A DNA stretch of 64,000 nt from Alicyclobacillus_A sp963788285 (GTDB lineage Bacteria > Bacillota > Bacilli > Alicyclobacillales > Alicyclobacillaceae): positions 135,616 through 199,615 of the forward strand of contig CAWBGB010000015.1 in the NCBI GenBank assembly GCA_963788285.1, in the 5' to 3' direction. The notes beneath the pieces are model-generated. The model saw only the letters and a program-made list of their open reading frames with translations, made no database searches and was not told the origin of the DNA. Made by a program: the position numbers and the translations under genes. Of this stretch, positions 34,410-43,301 are shown piece by piece. Numbering within the stretch: the first letter of the stretch is position 1; the number at the start of each line of letters is the position of its first letter.

Positions 34410-35579
34410 ATGCCTAGAGTGCTACTCTTTACAGCGTCCTTTGGCAGTGGACACAACCAGGCTTGCCATGCTGTAAGAGAAAGATTGGAAGAGCAAGGGG
34501 CGGTGGTGAGGGAGGTTGATTTAGTAAAACTCCTTCATCCGTCTGTCCGTCCGATTGTGACCCTTGTCTTCTTACAAATGCTCAAAAAAGCTCCATGGTT
34601 ATACGGGGTATTTTACGATGCATTGTCAACAAGCCAGTCCAAGTCATTTGTCGAGCGGCAATTATTTCGGCTAGGAAGACGAAAGATAGCGTCGATTCTC
34701 CGGTCATTCCGGCCGGATGTGGTCTGCAGCACGCATCCAACGTCAGTAGGGATAGTATCTGAGTTACGGGCGCGTGGGATGACGTCAGTTCCGAATGTGG
34801 TAGTCATCACAGATTACACGGCTCATGGACATTGGGTCCATCCAAACGTCGATTTGTATTGCGTTGCATGTGAAGAAGTCGGCCGGGAATTACAACGCAT
34901 GGGGGTCCCCGCTCGCAAAATACGTGTAACAGGTCTACCCATTCGTAAAGTTTTTACCGAAATGCAAGAAGTTCGAGATGACCCCGTTCGAAGGCTTCAA
35001 TTACGTCGGGAGAACGGCATCGATGCAAACAAGCCTTTGTTTCTTGTCATGGGAGGAGGTGAAGGAATAATTGGTACAGCATCTACGTGGGAGCGTATCA
35101 CAAAGCGGGTTGATGCTCAGTTTACGATTGTGTGCGGAAAGAATCAAAGGTTGTATAATCAACTTCGTGACCTGGAATCCAACAAAGTGCGGGTTCTAGG
35201 GTACGTGCCGAACATCGAGCAGTGGATGGCAATGGCGGACATGCTGATCACCAAAGCGGGGGGGCTAACCATGACAGAGGCAGTCAGTTTGGGACTCCCC
35301 ATGCTGTTGTTTCGTCCGATACCCGGGCAAGAACATGCAAATGCTTGTTACGCGGTGAAACGTGGCGTAGCGCAATTGTTTTACTCTTTGGCGGACGCAG
35401 AAAGAATCATGTCCGAATTCGTCGCACAGAGAGAACAAAGAGCGGAGCTCCATCTGGGAATCGCAAACCGTGATACTTCGAAAGCATCCAACCGTATAGC
35501 ACAACTCTTAATGCGCCCAGAGTTAATTATGGACGTGGAAACTCCGATTCGTACCTTGATACCTGCAGCGAGTGAGTAG
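34410..35579 (+). CDS. MGDG synthase/MurG-type glycosyltransferase (UgtP-like)
   Basis: About 389 residues. The N-terminal MGDG-synthase domain opens with VLLFTASFGSGHNQACHAV, contains VVVITDYTAHGHWVHPNVD and CVACEEVGRELQRMGVP. The C-terminal GT28 domain has FLVMGGGEGIIG, VLGYVPNIEQWMAMADMLITKAGGLTMTEAVSLGLPML, and RPIPGQEHANA for UDP-sugar binding. Enzymes of this type glycosylate diacylglycerol (for example UgtP/YpfP). GGGAGG at 34395-34400 is 9 nt before ATG 34410, preferred over the upstream GTG at 34377. Two closer-related paralogues lie at 37176 and 60487. Confidence 0.85.
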   Translation: MPRVLLFTASFGSGHNQACHAVRERLEEQGAVVREVDLVKLLHPSVRPIVTLVFLQMLKKAPWLYGVFYDALSTSQSKSFVERQLFRLGRRKIASILRSFRPDVVCSTHPTSVGIVSELRARGMTSVPNVVVITDYTAHGHWVHPNVDLYCVACEEVGRELQRMGVPARKIRVTGLPIRKVFTEMQEVRDDPVRRLQLRRENGIDANKPLFLVMGGGEGIIGTASTWERITKRVDAQFTIVCGKNQRLYNQLRDLESNKVRVLGYVPNIEQWMAMADMLITKAGGLTMTEAVSLGLPMLLFRPIPGQEHANACYAVKRGVAQLFYSLADAERIMSEFVAQREQRAELHLGIANRDTSKASNRIAQLLMRPELIMDVETPIRTLIPAASE

Positions 35580-35639
35580 ATACAGTTGGATGTCATTCAT
35601 GCAATTTGCTTGAATGTAAGGGAGAGACCTCTTTTGCAT

Positions 35640-36096
35640 GGTCAGGTACTATTGTTTTCCTGTATATTGGCAATGGTCATTGCGTAGTTATATAAAGTTT
35701 TCGCTTACCGATAAGAATGGAACTGGAAGCAGTTTCTCGTTACCGGTGGCATGCCGAATTCTCACACTGCACTCATGTGTACACTAACGACGAGTTGCTT
35801 ACTATTTTATGGATGGTCTTCACCTTGGTTTGCTGTGTCATTTGTTTCGTCCATTGTGGTGATCACGGGGTACGACGGCAAGCTGGGGAGCACGCACTAA
35901 TTCTTCACGACTTAATTGTCCAATTGCACGAAGCCGGAGTTGATATCAAACCCAACGTGTTTCGGCGGTTTCGACATTGGCAAAGACGGGGCACACACCA
36001 GCGGAAGTGGTTGGAGGCGTTCTGCTTGGAGTGGCGATTGCTTTACTATCACACATTGTTCTGTGCCTTCAAACGAAGGGAGCAATGATTTTGTAA
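35640..36096 (+). pseudogene. YuiD-type divergent PAP2 membrane protein, decayed
   Basis: The frame starting near 35667 reads LAMVIA, stop, LYKVFAYR, stop, EWNWKQFLVTGGMPNSHTALM, then YGWSSPWFAVSFVSSIVVI. The recognisable sequence moves to a second frame for GVRRQAGEHALILHDLIVQLHEAG, and to a third for GHTPAEVVGGVLLGVAIALL with the stop at 36094-36096. TGGMPSSH, GVRRxAG and GHTPxEVxxG are hallmarks of divergent PAP2 proteins. Two in-frame stops and two frameshifts are needed to explain it. The left boundary is uncertain. A 123-residue ORF at 35717-36088 is a mosaic of these frames and is not a gene of its own. Confidence 0.85.
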
Positions 36097-36115
36097 AGAA
36101 GGATGTTGGGCTCCA

Positions 36116-36820
36116 GTGCAAATCATGTTTGTTACCATATGTTTTCTTGTCGTGCTGTTCGTCATATATTCCGTCATTCCAAATGTACTCGTTCGAGTCT
36201 TCCACTGGCACTGCGTTTGGAGAGGGCCTGCAGCACGATGCGTCGCTTTGACTTTTGATGATGGTCCACACCCACACTACACTCCGAGGGTGCTTGATGT
36301 GCTGAAAGACGCAGGAGTCAAAGCGACATTCTTTGTCATTGCAGAAAAGGCACTCAAATATCCGGACATCATTGACAGGATGATACGGGAAGGGCACGAT
36401 ATACAAGTACATGGATATACGCATGCTTGTGTACCGTTGCTACTACCCAACCGCAGCCGAAAGCAACTGCACGATTCAGCACAAGTCCTGAATCAGGTTT
36501 TCGGAATCAGAACGTCGTTGTATCGGCCCACGTGGGGGCTATGCAATTGGGTCGTCCTTACATCGCTACACAAAACCAATCACAAGTTGGTTACGTGGTC
36601 GGTTATCGTTGGTGATTGGCGTAGAGCTACCTGGGAAAAACTTATGAATCGAATCCTACGCAACCTGCACCCTGGCGCCATCATCGTGTTGCATGATAGC
36701 GATGAAACATTCGGAAGTGAACATGGGGCGCCCAATGATATGATTGAGATGTTACCAAAACTCATCGAACATCTGAGATGCCAGGAGTATGATTTTTCAA
36801 AGGTAGTGGATTGGCTTTGA
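36116..36820 (+). CDS. Polysaccharide deacetylase (NodB-type)
   Basis: About 232-234 residues: one N-terminal membrane anchor (~residues 4-26) then a carbohydrate esterase 4 domain. Visible are ALTFDDGPHPHYTPRVLDVL (motif 1 with the metal/base Asp pair), VHGYTHACVPLL (motif 2, HxxxH), YRPTWGL (motif 3) and IIVLHDSDE (motif 5). It would remove acetyl groups from GlcNAc polymers at the outer membrane face, presumably peptidoglycan or another wall glycan. The GTG at 36116 and ATG at 36125 are both possible starts; neither has a strong ribosome site. It sits between two UgtP-like glycosyltransferases, consistent with envelope remodelling. Confidence 0.83.
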   Translation: MQIMFVTICFLVVLFVIYSVIPNVLVRVFHWHCVWRGPAARCVALTFDDGPHPHYTPRVLDVLKDAGVKATFFVIAEKALKYPDIIDRMIREGHDIQVHGYTHACVPLLLPNRSRKQLHDSAQVLNQVFGIRTSLYRPTWGLCNWVVLTSLHKTNHKLVTWSVIVGDWRRATWEKLMNRILRNLHPGAIIVLHDSDETFGSEHGAPNDMIEMLPKLIEHLRCQEYDFSKVVDWL

Positions 36821-37175
36821 CCAGGTTTCGAGACTCGGCAACTCCTATCCTACAATGCGCTTGGCGGGGGTGGACATCGATGGCGCAAGGCACATTTCGT
36901 CGTGATGCACCACTCTCGTAGAATTTTCCACTACATCGCTCTTAAATAACCTTTTTTCATATCATTCATGTCTATTTAGTGTCAACCCATCAATTGTCGC
37001 TCAAACACTGTGCTCTGCATGTACCCATGATAATCCCTGTCTAACGGAGAGTGTCTTGCATGTTGCAACTCGCGAGTCCCGATTTACTGTTTCCGTTCCG
37101 TTGTGCATTGAAAGAATTCATCTCCTTGCGAACGGTTGATCATGATTCATCTATCCAATATTTTGTGGACTCCCG
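36821..37175. other. Intergenic region, nothing recognised
   Basis: 355 bp without a supported gene, RNA or strong hairpin. It presumably contains the promoter of the following glycosyltransferase, which has no clear SD before its ATG. Confidence 0.4.
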
Positions 37176-38291
37176 ATGACCAGAGTTTTACTGCTATCTG
37201 CGGGCTTTGGAGATGGGCATCGGCAGGTAGCAAATGCTCTACGTGAGTCGTTTGTCAAGCGGGACGTAAGCGTCTTTGAGGTTGACTGTTTTGAAAAAAC
37301 CAATCTCTTTCTTGCTAAGCTGAACCAGTGGCTGTACGAGGTAATTACCCGGTATTTCCCGAGTTTATATGGGCTCGTTTATAGAATGACGGCCAACCTA
37401 AGTCCGAATCATGTGCTTTGGAAATTGCTTTCTTTGTTTTCGCGCAAGGCATTTGTTCGCGCCCTGAAACAGTATCAACCCGATATCGTGCTACAGCTTT
37501 TTCCGGATCATGGGGTAGAATTCGTGCCACGGCACGGTATCAAGCCCTTCATCGGTGTAGTGATAACGGACTTTAGCGTGCATAGCCATTGGTTTCATTC
37601 AAGCGTAGATGCATATTTTATCCCTCATTCTGCCATGAAATCGGACATGGCAGCTTTCGTTTCAAGTGAAACAGAAATCATTGATTCTGGAATCCCAATC
37701 CGCAACCAATTTGCGATGAATTACAAAACACCTACATGTTCAGACAACCCGTACGTACTCCTCGCTACAGGAGGGCGCGGGTTATTTCCAGATTTGGAAG
37801 ATGTGATACAAGCGATACTGACGAAGTTACCCACCGTCGACGTGTACGTATTGTGCGGTCGAAACACTGGCATGCTCCACCGGATTGAGAAGTTAATTCC
37901 AGCGCGTAAACGACTGCATGCTTTACCGTATGTCGAAAATGTCGCGGAGTGGTTACGCGGAGCCTCACTCGCAATCGTGAAGGCAGGCGGAGTCACCGTC
38001 AGTGAGTGCTTGGCTTCACAATGTCCCATGATTTTTTATCGTCCACAACCTGGGCAAGAAGCAGATAATGCTACTTTTCTCACACGAATGGGAGCGGGTA
38101 AAGTGGTTAACAACGAGAGGGAACTTGTGGATGTCCTGACCAACAGGACTTTTTGGTATGAAATTGCACGAATGAGAGATGTATGTGCTTCATTGGCGCA
38201 CCCTGATGCATCCGACGTCATTGTTGAATATGTGCTTGCTAGGGCACGCAAACCCGGAACGCAATCGCCACGATACAGTCAGGTTCGGTAA
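37176..38291 (+). CDS. MGDG synthase/MurG-type glycosyltransferase (paralogue 2)
   Basis: 371 residues: VLLLSAGFGDGHRQVANALRE opening the acceptor domain, IGVVITDFSVHSHWFH, then the GT28 donor domain with VLLATGGRGLFPD, LHALPYVENVAEWLRGASLAIVKAGGVTVSECLA and YRPQPGQEADNATFL. It is closer to the copy at 60487 (shared FGDGHRQVA, EVDCF, LPYVE, PQPGQEADNA) than to the one at 34410. It presumably glycosylates a membrane lipid; donor and acceptor are not readable. No strong ribosome site precedes ATG 37176. A GC-rich hairpin lies just after the gene. Confidence 0.84.
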   Translation: MTRVLLLSAGFGDGHRQVANALRESFVKRDVSVFEVDCFEKTNLFLAKLNQWLYEVITRYFPSLYGLVYRMTANLSPNHVLWKLLSLFSRKAFVRALKQYQPDIVLQLFPDHGVEFVPRHGIKPFIGVVITDFSVHSHWFHSSVDAYFIPHSAMKSDMAAFVSSETEIIDSGIPIRNQFAMNYKTPTCSDNPYVLLATGGRGLFPDLEDVIQAILTKLPTVDVYVLCGRNTGMLHRIEKLIPARKRLHALPYVENVAEWLRGASLAIVKAGGVTVSECLASQCPMIFYRPQPGQEADNATFLTRMGAGKVVNNERELVDVLTNRTFWYEIARMRDVCASLAHPDASDVIVEYVLARARKPGTQSPRYSQVR

Positions 38292-38317
38292 CGATACGTC
38301 ACCAGAGGGGCGAACAG

Positions 38318-38342
38318 CGGGCGCGTGTTGTAGCCGCGCCCG
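38318..38342. terminator. Convergent GC-rich hairpin, possible bidirectional terminator
   Basis: CGGGCGCG (38318-38325) and CGCGCCCG (38335-38342) make a perfect 8-bp stem with a 9-nt loop between two convergent genes. No T-tract follows directly on either strand, so termination is only probable. Confidence 0.45.
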
Positions 38343-38345
38343 AAT

Positions 38346-39002
38346 TCACGTCATTTGTTTGATAGACTTTTTCTTTACAATGTAAGTAACTCCCCAGAAC
38401 ATGGCGATGGCCAAACTACCGAGTGCCAGCCACGAAACCAGGCGATGTGATATACCGAGAAAAATGAGTGCGGTACCGATGTAATAGGGCATGATGGACA
38501 CGGCGCCGGTCCATATGTATGACCATAAACGTACGGAAGGTATGGTCCCCACGACATAGCTGACGATAAATCCAGGGAGCGGGAGGAGTCGCGCGAACAG
38601 CAGACCCATTGTGCCCTTCTCTTTCACCCAACGGTCCACTTGATGGAATCGGTCGGCAGTGACCATCGACCGTAATATCGGGGTCCCCAAATACCGTGCA
38701 GCGACAAAGACGACGAGAGAACTGAGTACCGCTCCAATCCACGAATAGAAGGCTCCCCACCATGCACCATATATTTCCATATAAAGTACGAGTAGCCCTT
38801 CGGCAGGCATCGGTGTTACACATATCATGGCCATGATTAAGATGGCGGCAATAATGCCTACCATCCCCCACGATCGAAGTACTTGAGAGAGCGCCCCGTG
38901 TCTGTCCAAATACAAAAATATACCAACCGCAACAACCATGACGAGGAATGCGGCCATTGTCCATACCTTAGATTTAGAGGCTGTAAAATCATGTGTGACC
39001 AC
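38346..39002 (-). CDS. VTT/TVP38-TMEM64 family membrane protein
   Basis: About 218 residues with 5-6 hydrophobic helices: MICVTPMPAEGLLVLYMEIYGAWWGAFYSWIGAVLSSLVVF, then FARLLPLPGFIVSYVVGTIPSVRLWSYI (the VTT-type FxRxxPxxP signature and re-entrant region). Such proteins are thought to scramble or flip phospholipids or undecaprenyl phosphate. The frame extends to 39116, but GGGGGAA before the GTG at 39002 gives the best start. The extra 38 residues upstream are polar and unlike the family. Confidence 0.8.
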   Translation of the reverse strand: MVTHDFTASKSKVWTMAAFLVMVVAVGIFLYLDRHGALSQVLRSWGMVGIIAAILIMAMICVTPMPAEGLLVLYMEIYGAWWGAFYSWIGAVLSSLVVFVAARYLGTPILRSMVTADRFHQVDRWVKEKGTMGLLFARLLPLPGFIVSYVVGTIPSVRLWSYIWTGAVSIMPYYIGTALIFLGISHRLVSWLALGSLAIAMFWGVTYIVKKKSIKQMT

Positions 39003-39302
39003 GTCATTCCCCCAACCTTGTGAACCAAAGTCATCCACCGCTTCTAACTGTGGCAAGTATACATTTCCCTCATCCGTATGGCAATCATATCCCTCAAAAC
39101 ATAGCCGATATATCACTGGTCATACCCCGTGATGCTTAGGCATAGCACCTCCAGTTGGAGAACTCTACGTTTTTTGTACACTCACGAATGAACTTTTGAC
39201 GTCGTATCTCGGTCTATATTAAGGATGCAATCTGGTGACCAATCTCAAATACAAAGGAGAAATGTTCGTTCTCCGGATAATACATGGAGGCGCGCATCGG
39301 GG

Positions 39303-40325
39303 ATGGCTGTGAAACAAGCAGGTCTGACTATCGATTTTGGAACTTCAAACACACGAGTGTACCTTCCGGGAAAAGGACTTGTGCTTCAAGAACCGTCGGT
39401 TGTCGCAATGAGACGAACGGGCGAGTTGGAATCGGCAGGCGAACAAGCAAGAAAAATGATGGGTAAAGCACCAGAGGCAATTCATGTGATAAAACCCATA
39501 CAACGTGGAGTCATTCATGATTTCGAAGCAGCGCGCGTCATGCTGGAATACTTTGTAAATCAAGCGAAGCCAAGTCACCTTCTCACACTGAAACCACGGT
39601 TCACCATGTGTATTCCATTGGGAATAACAGCTGTGGAACGGCAAGCGTACCACGATGTGGCCATACAATCGGGCGCAAAGCACGTGCGACTGGTGGAAGG
39701 TGCATTAAGCGCCGCCGCTGGGGCAGGTCTGCCAGTGAATGACCCGACAGGCAACATGGTGGTTCATATTGGGGGCGGACTGACGGATATTGCAGTCCTC
39801 TCTCTTGGCGGAATTGTCGCAGGAACATCGCTCCGAATCGGCGGGAACGATATGGACCAGTGTATTGCTGACTATCTAAAGGTTGCGTACAACATTGCGG
39901 TCGGTGAAACCACGGCAGAACATTTAAAGATTCGTGCAACCAACACGGATGACGAGATTTCGTCCGAAATTAAAGGACGAGATCTAGCGAGCGGGTTGCC
40001 AAAATCAATCACAGTGTCCCACGTGGAAGTGACAAGAGCGCTGAATCCCATCGTTGACCAACTGGTGGCAGGGGTAATAGGTGTTCTTGAAAAATCGCCT
40101 CCCGAACTTTCAGCGGACATATACCGCAGAGGAATTGTTTTAACCGGTGGAGGAGCACAGATGAACAATGTGCGGGTGGCAATCGAACGGGAAACCCAAC
40201 TTCATGTTGAGGTGGCAAACAATCCATTGGACTGTGCAATCATCGGGGCTGGAGAAATGGTTTCACGGGATAGGCAGACCAAACGGCACCAGTTCATATT
40301 TCTCAAGCGACAATTTAGTTTTTAG
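39303..40325 (+). CDS. MreB/Mbl-like rod-shape actin homologue
   Basis: About 340 residues of the actin/HSP70 fold: LTIDFGTSNTRVYLPGKGLVLQEPSVVAM (phosphate 1), IKPIQRGVIHDFEAARVMLEYF, CIPLGITAVERQAYHDVAIQSGAKHVRLVEGALSAAAGAG, VVHIGGGLTDIAVLSLGGIV (phosphate 2), RIGGNDMDQCI and IVLTGGGAQMNNV. These show an MreB paralogue with several substitutions from canonical sequences (DFGTSNTR rather than DLGTANTL). MreB filaments guide lateral wall synthesis. GGAGG at 39286-39290 serves ATG 39303. It lies directly before a decayed monofunctional transglycosylase gene, so the pair may once have formed a wall-synthesis unit. Confidence 0.88.
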   Translation: MAVKQAGLTIDFGTSNTRVYLPGKGLVLQEPSVVAMRRTGELESAGEQARKMMGKAPEAIHVIKPIQRGVIHDFEAARVMLEYFVNQAKPSHLLTLKPRFTMCIPLGITAVERQAYHDVAIQSGAKHVRLVEGALSAAAGAGLPVNDPTGNMVVHIGGGLTDIAVLSLGGIVAGTSLRIGGNDMDQCIADYLKVAYNIAVGETTAEHLKIRATNTDDEISSEIKGRDLASGLPKSITVSHVEVTRALNPIVDQLVAGVIGVLEKSPPELSADIYRRGIVLTGGGAQMNNVRVAIERETQLHVEVANNPLDCAIIGAGEMVSRDRQTKRHQFIFLKRQFSF

Positions 40326-40367
40326 GTCCAATTGGAGCAGGACAACGCTGAGTGAGGGGGGATACTG

Positions 40368-41137
40368 ATGCATGTGGATGCAAGTGTCCGTCCCGAATCG
40401 AGAGAGCTGCAGGTCACCACGCGGTTTCAACGCCGTCTGCAAAAGATAGTCATGACCGCCATCGTAGCGATTGTAGGGATCGCTGCTGTCGAATATTACC
40501 TGAAGATGGTTGCCCTGTGGGGCGTGAAGTAAAAAATGGTGTCGCGCAACAGAATCTTTTTTAGACATTCAACCATGCTGACATACGAAGAAATTCCTGT
40601 CACGTTTCGTAATGCCATCTTGGCCACAGAATACCGGACCTTCATGTCAAATCCAGGGATTGATCCGAGATCCATTCTCCGTTTCGCCTTTGTTGACGCC
40701 CAATCCGGACAGTTTACCGAAGGAGGCTCCACCATTACACAACAACTGGTGCGAAAGGCATTGGGATTATCGCAAGATAAATCGTTGTCGCGTAAGTCAC
40801 CGAGGCGGTGGATGCAATGGCCTGGACCATACAGCTCTCTAAAGAGGAGATTTTTGCGCTATATACCAACGACATTTACTTTGGGGAAAATGCCTATGGG
40901 CTTTACAGCGCTGCCGAAACTTACTTTGGCATACCTCCACAGCAGGTAAACGATGGGGAGTTGACATTGCTCGCCGGTTTGCCTAACGCGCCCAGTGTTT
41001 ATGATCCATTTCACTCCTTGCCCTTAGCACAAGAGAGGCAACGCAAGGTGGTTAGCAACATGATCAATGCAGGGTTTATCACATCAAGTGACGCCCGTCG
41101 CATTCTCTCCGAACCAATACGGCTAAAGCACAGATAG
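40368..41137 (+). pseudogene. Monofunctional GT51 peptidoglycan transglycosylase, decayed
   Basis: ATG 40368 follows GAGGGGGG and encodes an N-terminal anchor (MTAIVAIVGIAAVEYYL). An in-frame TAA at 40530-40532 interrupts it, after which the same frame continues with TYEEIPVTFRNAILATEYRTF, PGIDPRSILRF and EGGSTITQQLVRKALGL. One base is missing near 40795 (AAGTCACC), and the sequence resumes one frame over as VTEAVDAMAWTIQLSKEEIFALYTNDIYFGENAYGL and LTLLAGLPNAPSVYDPFHS to 41137. The GT51 catalytic Glu region (ATEYR) and the EGGSTITQQ motif are intact. One nonsense codon plus one frameshift therefore inactivate an otherwise full-length ~255-residue enzyme. Confidence 0.88.
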
Positions 41138-41166
41138 CCCTCAAGTATACTGGGACTAAGGGATCA

Positions 41167-41190
41167 GAAACTGGCAACCATAATGGCGTT
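41167..41190 (+). promoter_or_regulatory. Possible ECF-type promoter upstream of sigma operon
   Basis: GAAAC (41167-41171), 15 bp, then CGTT (41187-41190) resembles the GAAC...CGTC pattern of Bacillus ECF sigma promoters and the element upstream of the bcrC-like gene. The leader would be about 160 nt long. Tentative. Confidence 0.25.
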
Positions 41191-41358
41191 TACGTCATCT
41201 CAAAATGACCAAACACAATGAAGCGAACTCCGTTCTGGTCTTTTTCGCCATTACTGAATCTCGACGTATCCAAATGATACATTTGGGATGGTGAGGGCTC
41301 GTTAATTCTGCTCATGTGTGGCGGAGGATACTGGATTCGTCGAGGAGGTGATGCGTCT

Positions 41359-41895
41359 TTGAATGAATCCGATGTTGCCCTTATCCGTGCAGCGATGAGC
41401 GGACGATCCGAATCTTTCTCCACTTTGGTGACTCATTATCGGAACTTCGTTTACCGAACGGTTTATGGCATTCTGCAAAATGCCGCTGATGCGGAAGATG
41501 TGACGCAAGAGACGTTCATCAAGGTCTTTCAATCGTTGAAAGGATTACGCCAACCAGAAACATTTCCGACCTGGTTGGCACGTACAGCCGTACGAACTGC
41601 GCTGAACTGGGTAGAAAAAAGTAATCGGTCTCGTGCCGCTCCGCTTGAAGGTAACATCGGTTACGTTCAACGGGATGAGTATCGTTCGACCCAGGTACGC
41701 ATTGATGTGGAGAATGCACTGAATCAATTAAGTCCGGAACATCGTGCTGTCATTGTTCTGCGCGAATTACACGGATTCAATTATGAGGAGTTAGCTAAAA
41801 TTCTTGAAGTTCCAGTGGGTACAGTACGCTCCCGATTGTTTCACGCTCGTACTAAACTTCGTCAGTTACTCAGTGACGAAAGGGGAGACGCATAG
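41359..41895 (+). CDS. ECF-type RNA polymerase sigma factor
   Basis: About 178 residues. Region 2 is FSTLVTHYRNFVYRTVYGIL followed by ADAEDVTQETFIKVFQSL and TWLARTAVRTALNW. Region 4 is LNQLSPEHRAVIVLRELHGFNYEELAKILEVPVGTVRSRLFHARTKLRQLL. This is the compact two-domain ECF (SigW/SigX/SigM-like) type. The TTG at 41359 is taken as start, with GGAGG (41344-41348) 10 nt upstream; the open frame extends to 41314. The stop overlaps the GTG of the anti-sigma gene by one base. Envelope-stress control is inferred from that partner and from the bcrC-like gene nearby. Confidence 0.9.
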   Translation: MNESDVALIRAAMSGRSESFSTLVTHYRNFVYRTVYGILQNAADAEDVTQETFIKVFQSLKGLRQPETFPTWLARTAVRTALNWVEKSNRSRAAPLEGNIGYVQRDEYRSTQVRIDVENALNQLSPEHRAVIVLRELHGFNYEELAKILEVPVGTVRSRLFHARTKLRQLLSDERGDA

Positions 41896-42398
41896 TGCAG
41901 TGTCACTTTCCGCAAGAACGCCTTTCTGATTATATCGATGGACAATTGATACCTGAAGAGATGGAGTCCACGCGACGTCATCTTCACCATTGCCAGGAGT
42001 GCATGGCGGTGGTGGAGAGCTATCAAGCGATTGGCAGCAGTATCCATGCTCTGCTCGGTAGTCTCCATGCGCCCGAAGAAATCGAAGCGTCTGTACTACA
42101 GCGTCTAGAGATGATGAGTGGGAGTAGGCAGACACGTCACTTATTCGAAGTATACCTAGCAGGCATGGCGGTTGCGTTTTTTGTCTTGATGCTACTCATC
42201 ATATCTCCGATTGGGCGCTTCGTCCATGTTATGTTCCGCCTGATGGTAGCCATGCTGCATGGGTTAATCGTGATGTCATCTGTGCTTCAGTTCGTTTGGA
42301 TTGTTGGTGTAGGAGCATTCATGATTATGGTTTTAGGACTTTCATTGGTCGGAATCCGACGGATGCTTCATTCCATCCAAAAAGAGGCTGTCTTATGA
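41895..42398 (+). CDS. Anti-sigma factor with zinc-finger (ZAS-like) domain
   Basis: 167 residues. The N-terminus has the ZAS signature RRHLHHCQECMAV (HxxxCxxC, with an upstream His) on a helical domain, followed by two membrane-spanning segments (LFEVYLAGMAVAFFVLMLLII and LQFVWIVGVGAFMIMVLGLSLV). It should bind and hold the preceding ECF sigma factor at the membrane until a signal triggers release. GTG start overlapping the sigma gene by one base; its stop overlaps the next ATG by four bases. Confidence 0.88.
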   Translation: MQCHFPQERLSDYIDGQLIPEEMESTRRHLHHCQECMAVVESYQAIGSSIHALLGSLHAPEEIEASVLQRLEMMSGSRQTRHLFEVYLAGMAVAFFVLMLLIISPIGRFVHVMFRLMVAMLHGLIVMSSVLQFVWIVGVGAFMIMVLGLSLVGIRRMLHSIQKEAVL

Positions 42399-43237
42399 GA
42401 AGATACGCTCGAATCACCTTAGTATCCTTCATTTTGATGGTCGTCACGTTGTCTGTGCTGCCGATTGGCTTTGCGGATGAACGGCATTTAGACAACGTTG
42501 TCCGTGAGGAAACAACCACCATCCCGAAGGGTGCCACGGTCGAGGATCTGTTGGTTTTAGAACACGACGTCAACGTTCTAGGGAATGTTTCCGAAATTTT
42601 AGTGGTAATGGATGGAAATGTACACCTCGGACCATCGGCGCACACCGGAATTGTTGTTGATTTGAATGGCACGGTAACGCAAGATTCAGGATCTACCGCG
42701 GAAGGAATCTATCGTCTGTCGCTGCATAGCCCGTTCTGGGGCGGCACGCTCTTTGGAATCACAGCCATGTTGTTAGTGTGGGCGATGATGCTAGCCCTGG
42801 GACTTGTGTTTATGTTTATTTCCGTATTGTTAACGATTGTTGTTGGCAGGCATATGACCACACCGCTCGCCATTCTCAAAGGTTCGGTGCGAAGAACCGG
42901 AATCATCGGTTTGTTAACTACGGCAGTAGTATGTTCGATGTGTTCACTGCTTGCCATGACAGAGGTAGGAATCCCCCTCGCTGGAATTGTGCTGTTACTG
43001 TATGCCTTTGTGGGTCTATTGGGTTTGGCTGTTGTGTCAACATGGCTGGGGGATCTCGCGTTCACACATGCGAAGGTGCGTAAGCCGATGTGGTTGAACG
43101 CCCTTGTTGGCGCTGGCACCTGTGTTGCTCTCATGAACATACCGATTGTGGGGATCCTGTTGATTGTGGTGCTTTGGCTGGTTGGGATTGGCGTGGTAAC
43201 GGCTTCGATTTATAGAATGATGAAGCTTCGCGAATAG
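42395..43237 (+). CDS. Membrane protein with polymer-forming-like N-terminus, third gene of the sigma operon
   Basis: About 280 residues from ATG 42395 (ATGA overlap with the anti-sigma gene). A signal or anchor segment (ITLVSFILMVVTLSVLPIGFA) leads into a ~75-residue extracytoplasmic region of short beta-like repeats (TIPKGATVEDLLVLEHDVNVLGNVSEILVVMDGNVHLGPSAH), reminiscent of bactofilin/polymer-forming proteins. About five transmembrane helices follow to the end. The function is unknown. Coupling to the sigma/anti-sigma pair suggests it senses or responds to envelope stress. Confidence 0.75.
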   Translation: MRRYARITLVSFILMVVTLSVLPIGFADERHLDNVVREETTTIPKGATVEDLLVLEHDVNVLGNVSEILVVMDGNVHLGPSAHTGIVVDLNGTVTQDSGSTAEGIYRLSLHSPFWGGTLFGITAMLLVWAMMLALGLVFMFISVLLTIVVGRHMTTPLAILKGSVRRTGIIGLLTTAVVCSMCSLLAMTEVGIPLAGIVLLLYAFVGLLGLAVVSTWLGDLAFTHAKVRKPMWLNALVGAGTCVALMNIPIVGILLIVVLWLVGIGVVTASIYRMMKLRE

Positions 43238-43271
43238 GTGACGCAAGGATAAATTATGATTGGTACAAACC

Positions 43272-43297
43272 AGCCCTCGCCGAGCGAGGGCTTTCCC
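43272..43297 (+). terminator. Intrinsic terminator between convergent genes
   Basis: AGCCCTCGC (43272-43280) and GCGAGGGCT (43284-43292) form a 9-bp stem with a 3-nt loop, followed by TTCCCTT. It ends the sigma operon 35 bp after the last stop codon. Confidence 0.7.
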
Positions 43298-43301
43298 TTG
43301 A

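Noticed and set aside
35717..36088. 123-codon hypothetical protein
   Set aside because: It is a mosaic of the decayed YuiD-type PAP2 gene read in one frame.
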